From the NCBI GenBank assembly GCA_028865305.1, contig JAGWKM010000008.1, forward strand, positions 1 through 38,793: a stretch of DNA of 38,793 bases, given 5' to 3'. Positions 38,471 through 38,793 of this stretch are shown one piece after another. The position numbers were made by a program, and so were the translations under genes. This DNA comes from Patescibacteria group bacterium. Lineage in GTDB: Bacteria; Patescibacteriota; Minisyncoccia; UBA6257; 2-01-FULL-56-20. Positions within the stretch are counted from its first letter, which is position 1, and each line of letters starts with the position of its first letter. A model generated the notes under the pieces. It saw only the letters and a list, made by a program, of their open reading frames with translations, was not told where the DNA came from and ran no database searches.

Positions 38471-38602
38471 CGGGCCGCCGGGAATGGAACCCGGCGCGAT
38501 ACGTCGCGCCCTGAAACCCCTCGGTTTCCAGTGCCTTCCTATACGGAAGGGGCAATCTGCCCCTTCCGACCTATCCCCTCGTTCGATTCCCGGCGCCCCT
38601 CC
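38471..38602 (-). ncRNA. tRNA-derived hairpin locus B
   Basis: The ends pair (38472-38485 with 38586-38598, one bulge) and enclose three hairpins: 38493-38510 (7 bp with a TACG loop), 38511-38531 and 38544-38568 (11 bp). On the minus strand the 3' end reads as a T arm CCGGG-TTCCATT-CCCGG followed by GCGGCCC, while the 5' end is the inverted, unchanged TTCGATT version. The T-loop change (C for G) is the same as in locus A, and GTATAGGAAGG matches A's GTGTAGGAAGG. It lies between two strong hairpins. No normal tRNA can be folded from it. Confidence 0.4.
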
Positions 38603-38605
38603 TTC

Positions 38606-38641
38606 GAACAGAAAACAGCTCGAGAGAGCTGTTTTCTGTTC
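38606..38641. other. Perfect 16-bp hairpin beside locus B
   Basis: Arms GAACAGAAAACAGCTC and GAGCTGTTTTCTGTTC with a GAGA loop. It resembles the hairpin at 7511-7537 in its position next to a tRNA-derived locus. There is a TTTT in the arm but no T-run after it, so a terminator role is uncertain. Confidence 0.7.
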
Positions 38642-38793
38642 TCGGTCGGCCATATCGGGGGGACTGTCGAACCTGGGATGATATCATCAGCCAACTTATA
38701 ACGTATTCTACGGCCCCGCGTTGAGCAGGCCTTGCGCGGAGCACTTCTAACCCGGCCCGCCGGGACTCCTTTGCGATCTTCCATCTCCGTATT
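38642..38793. other. Right-end segment, no gene identified
   Basis: No convincing coding frame. It contains short self-complementary words (CCGCG ... CGCGG, GATGATATCATC) and, on the minus strand, CAGGTTCGACAG, which resembles a T-loop but lacks matching stems. It could be part of an RNA gene or another tRNA-derived repeat that continues past the window. Confidence 0.3.

Noticed and set aside
38644-38720. Possible tmRNA or tRNA on the minus strand
   Set aside because: A GGTTCGACAG word and a pairing acceptor-like pair exist, but D, anticodon and T stems do not form.
38539-38784. 81-codon minus-strand frame
   Set aside because: It reads through the hairpin at 38606-38641 and into locus B; such frames are typical of tRNA-like DNA and not of a protein.

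Overview
The window looks like a chromosome segment of a member of the Candidate Phyla Radiation (Patescibacteria), most likely Parcubacteria-like. That placement is inferred. It rests on small, tightly packed genes, a type IV pilus operon, several short membrane or secreted proteins of types common in that group, a ThrRS without the N-terminal TGS domain, tRNA genes that do not encode CCA, and many genes whose start codon lies six or seven bases after a -10 box. No rRNA gene, CRISPR array, phage module or transposase gene was seen.

Layout. Bases 1-5800 hold a minus-strand pilus assembly operon (pilM, pilN, pilO, a small membrane protein, pilB, pilT). Bases 5860-8505 hold a ComF-type phosphoribosyltransferase, a membrane protein, tRNA-Arg and tRNA-Gly, an odd tRNA-derived hairpin locus and a secreted protein. 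Bases 8640-10800 hold an ECF sigma factor with a membrane partner and a secreted protein. Bases 10900-13350 hold HU, a second secreted protein, a YbjQ protein and an ArsR-type regulator controlling a DUF302-glutaredoxin fusion. Bases 13500-19450 hold a large surface protein, RecO, a disrupted four-helix-bundle gene, bL31, tRNA-Ala and tRNA-Ser and small membrane proteins. Bases 19450-23560 hold FtsQ, SerRS and ThrRS. Bases 24086-25282 encode two exported proteins. Bases 25357-26945 encode uL11, SSB and bS6. Bases 27105-35012 hold an anchored beta-propeller protein and a single 2267-residue gene fusing RNA polymerase beta and beta'. The right end holds small genes, a NlpC/P60-like peptidase, MltG and a second tRNA-derived hairpin locus.

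Four features stand out. First, rpoB and rpoC are one continuous reading frame. Second, the spacers carry arrays of seven-base repeats (units such as GTATAAA, GGAGAAT, GGAACAG), often as inverted pairs, and the same arrays sit in frame inside rpoBC, thrS, mltG and ssb. Third, a structured element of about 150 bp, with four hairpins, is present in two copies at 98 percent identity, each breaking a protein-coding frame at the same codon phase. Fourth, two loci of about 130 bp, each next to or between strong hairpins, are built from inverted copies of a tRNA T-arm and 3' end, and share an internal motif and the same T-loop substitution. The last three look like families of small repeated or mobile DNA that I cannot match to a named element.
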